Below, piece by piece: positions 7,049 through 7,962 of a stretch of DNA of 7,962 nt. Position numbers and translations under genes: made by a program. A model generated the notes under the pieces. That model ran no database searches and was not told the DNA's origin. It saw only the letters and a list, made by a program, of their open reading frames with translations. Each line of letters opens with the position of its first letter. Position 1 is the first letter of the stretch. This stretch comes from Accumulibacter sp. (lineage in GTDB: Bacteria; Pseudomonadota; Gammaproteobacteria; Burkholderiales; Rhodocyclaceae), in contig DPSD01000577.1 of assembly GCA_003538495.1 (NCBI GenBank), positions 2,743 through 10,704 on the forward strand, written 5' to 3'.

Positions 7049-7063
7049 CCGGTCAATGACCGG
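7049..7063. promoter_or_regulatory. Perfect 15-bp palindrome upstream of the cyclase promoter, candidate operator
   Basis: CCGGTCA-A-TGACCGG has perfect seven-base arms around one central base. It lies 37 bases upstream of the -35 box and 79 bases after the stop of the other cyclase. That position suits an activator or other dimeric regulator. As RNA it could fold to a six-base stem with a three-base loop, but no T-run follows on the minus strand, so a terminator for the upstream gene is less likely. The remaining bases between the two cyclases show no ORF. Confidence 0.4.
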
Positions 7064-7141
7064 GATTGGTCGGCCACCGGGAAGCGCGGAACCCAGCCCT
7101 GCCGGAGTGGCGAACGCCCAAGGCGGCGACGCGCAGCGGCC

Positions 7142-7962
7142 TCACTTGGCCGCTTCCGCCCGCGGGCGCGGCGCCAGAGCGACCCGATTGCGGCCCTGTG
7201 CCTTGGCGGCGTAGAGCGCTCGATCGGCGCGGGTGACAAACGCCGTGGCCGACTCGCCGGCGACGTGGTCGGCGACGCCGATCGAGACGGTGATGTTGCC
7301 GATCAGCAGTTCTTCGCGGGTGCCGTTCCTGACGCGGCTGGCAGCGACCAGCGCGCGCAGTGTCTCGGCCAGGCCGAGCGCGCCGCCGCGCGGCGTCTCG
7401 GGCAGGATGACCGCGAATTCTTCGCCGCCGAAGCGCGCCGCAGTGTCCTTGCCCTTGACGTTGGCCCGGAGGATCTCGCCGATCCGCGCCAGTACCCGAT
7501 CGCCGAACAGGTGCCCGTGCGTGTCGTTGATCCGCTTGAAGCGGTCCACGTCGATCATCATCAGGCACGGCCCGGGGAACGGCGTGGGTTCCTGCAGTAG
7601 GCAAGCGGTGATCGCATGATCGAAGCCCTTGCGGTTGACCAGGCCGGTGAGCCCGTCGAGCAAGGCCTCTTCGCGGGCGCGCGCGACCTCCTCCTTGAGC
7701 TGCTGCGCCTGGCGGCTGCTGTCGTCCAGCTTCTCCTGCAGCGTGCCGATCGCTTGCTGCATGGCACGGGTGCCACGCAGGATGTCCTGGAGGCCCGGTG
7801 CCAGGTCTGCCACGCCGTCTGGCGGTAGGAGCGTGTCGATCCAGGTTTCGAGCGAGCTGCCAAAGCGCGACGCCTGATCGCCGGCGCGGCCGGCCGATTC
7901 GGACACCTGGTCGACCAGATGACTGACGCTGTCGCCGATGCGCAGCGCGGTTTTCGCGTCCA
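7142..7962 (-). CDS. GGDEF diguanylate cyclase, N-terminus beyond the window
   Basis: The C-terminal 272 residues of a second diguanylate cyclase. The frame is open to the right edge (DAKTALRIGDSVSHLVDQV is the first readable part), so the GTG at 7906 is not taken as the start. The visible N-terminal part is helical and coiled-coil-like (MQQAIGTLQEKLDDSSRQAQ, LKEEVARAREEALL). A complete GGDEF domain follows: LLDGLTGLVNRKGFD, MMIDVDRFKRINDTHGHLFGD, GGEEF (bases 7415-7429) and the closing RADRALYAAKAQGRNRV. The catalytic motifs are intact, so it should make c-di-GMP. The inhibitory I-site is KGKD (7445-7456) instead of RxxD, so product inhibition may be weakened. No membrane helix or hemerythrin domain is visible; the true sensor is probably in the missing part. 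It ends 238 bases before the preferred start of the hemerythrin cyclase on the same strand. Confidence 0.9.
   Translation of the reverse strand, partial: DAKTALRIGDSVSHLVDQVSESAGRAGDQASRFGSSLETWIDTLLPPDGVADLAPGLQDILRGTRAMQQAIGTLQEKLDDSSRQAQQLKEEVARAREEALLDGLTGLVNRKGFDHAITACLLQEPTPFPGPCLMMIDVDRFKRINDTHGHLFGDRVLARIGEILRANVKGKDTAARFGGEEFAVILPETPRGGALGLAETLRALVAASRVRNGTREELLIGNITVSIGVADHVAGESATAFVTRADRALYAAKAQGRNRVALAPRPRAEAAK

Noticed and set aside
1..7962. Defence system, mobile element, CRISPR array or integrated phage
   Set aside because: I found no transposase, integrase, nuclease, toxin-antitoxin pair, spaced direct repeats or tRNA attachment site, and composition looks uniform across the genes.

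Overview
The window is GC-rich, gene-dense chromosomal DNA with long, clean reading frames. Its gene content (bacteriohemerythrin-linked c-di-GMP signalling, a fructosamine-kinase-family protein, a CorA-like protein) suggests a Gram-negative proteobacterium. A betaproteobacterium of the Rhodocyclales/Accumulibacter type fits best, but that is a guess from gene style and not a demonstrated assignment. There is no tRNA, rRNA, CRISPR array, insertion sequence or phage gene. I read it as ordinary core or near-core sequence, not a defence or mobile island.

Layout, left to right. (1) 1-1877, minus: a P-type cation ATPase cut by the left edge, closest in motif style to the Na+,K+-ATPase (P2C) branch. 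(2) 2066-3730, minus: a 554-residue membrane protein with a CorA-type C-terminus (two membrane helices and a GMN motif) on an unusually large N-terminal domain; a promoter lies just upstream. (3) 3901-4827, minus: a fructosamine-kinase-family protein. (4) 5059-5388, plus: a small lipoprotein whose mature part is mostly six gap-free 11-residue repeats. It is the only plus-strand gene and is divergent from the kinase. (5) 5473-6903, minus: a soluble PAS-GGDEF-bacteriohemerythrin diguanylate cyclase with its own sigma70-like promoter and a palindrome further upstream. (6) 7142-7962, minus: a second GGDEF diguanylate cyclase whose N-terminus lies beyond the right edge.

Two functional themes appear. 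The left third concerns ion transport (ATPase and CorA-like protein on one strand, 188 bases apart). The right third concerns c-di-GMP synthesis: two adjacent cyclases differ in sensory input and in their product-inhibition site. The kinase and lipoprotein between them have no evident link to either theme. Genes are separated by gaps of 84 to 238 bases, so several are probably transcribed separately. No stretch over 300 bases lacks a gene.

I found no convincing undescribed multi-gene system. The points most worth a second look are the domain order and complete iron-ligand set of the hemerythrin cyclase, the exact 11-mer architecture of the lipoprotein, the uncharacterised N-terminal domain of the CorA-like protein, and the animal-pump-like motif set of the ATPase.
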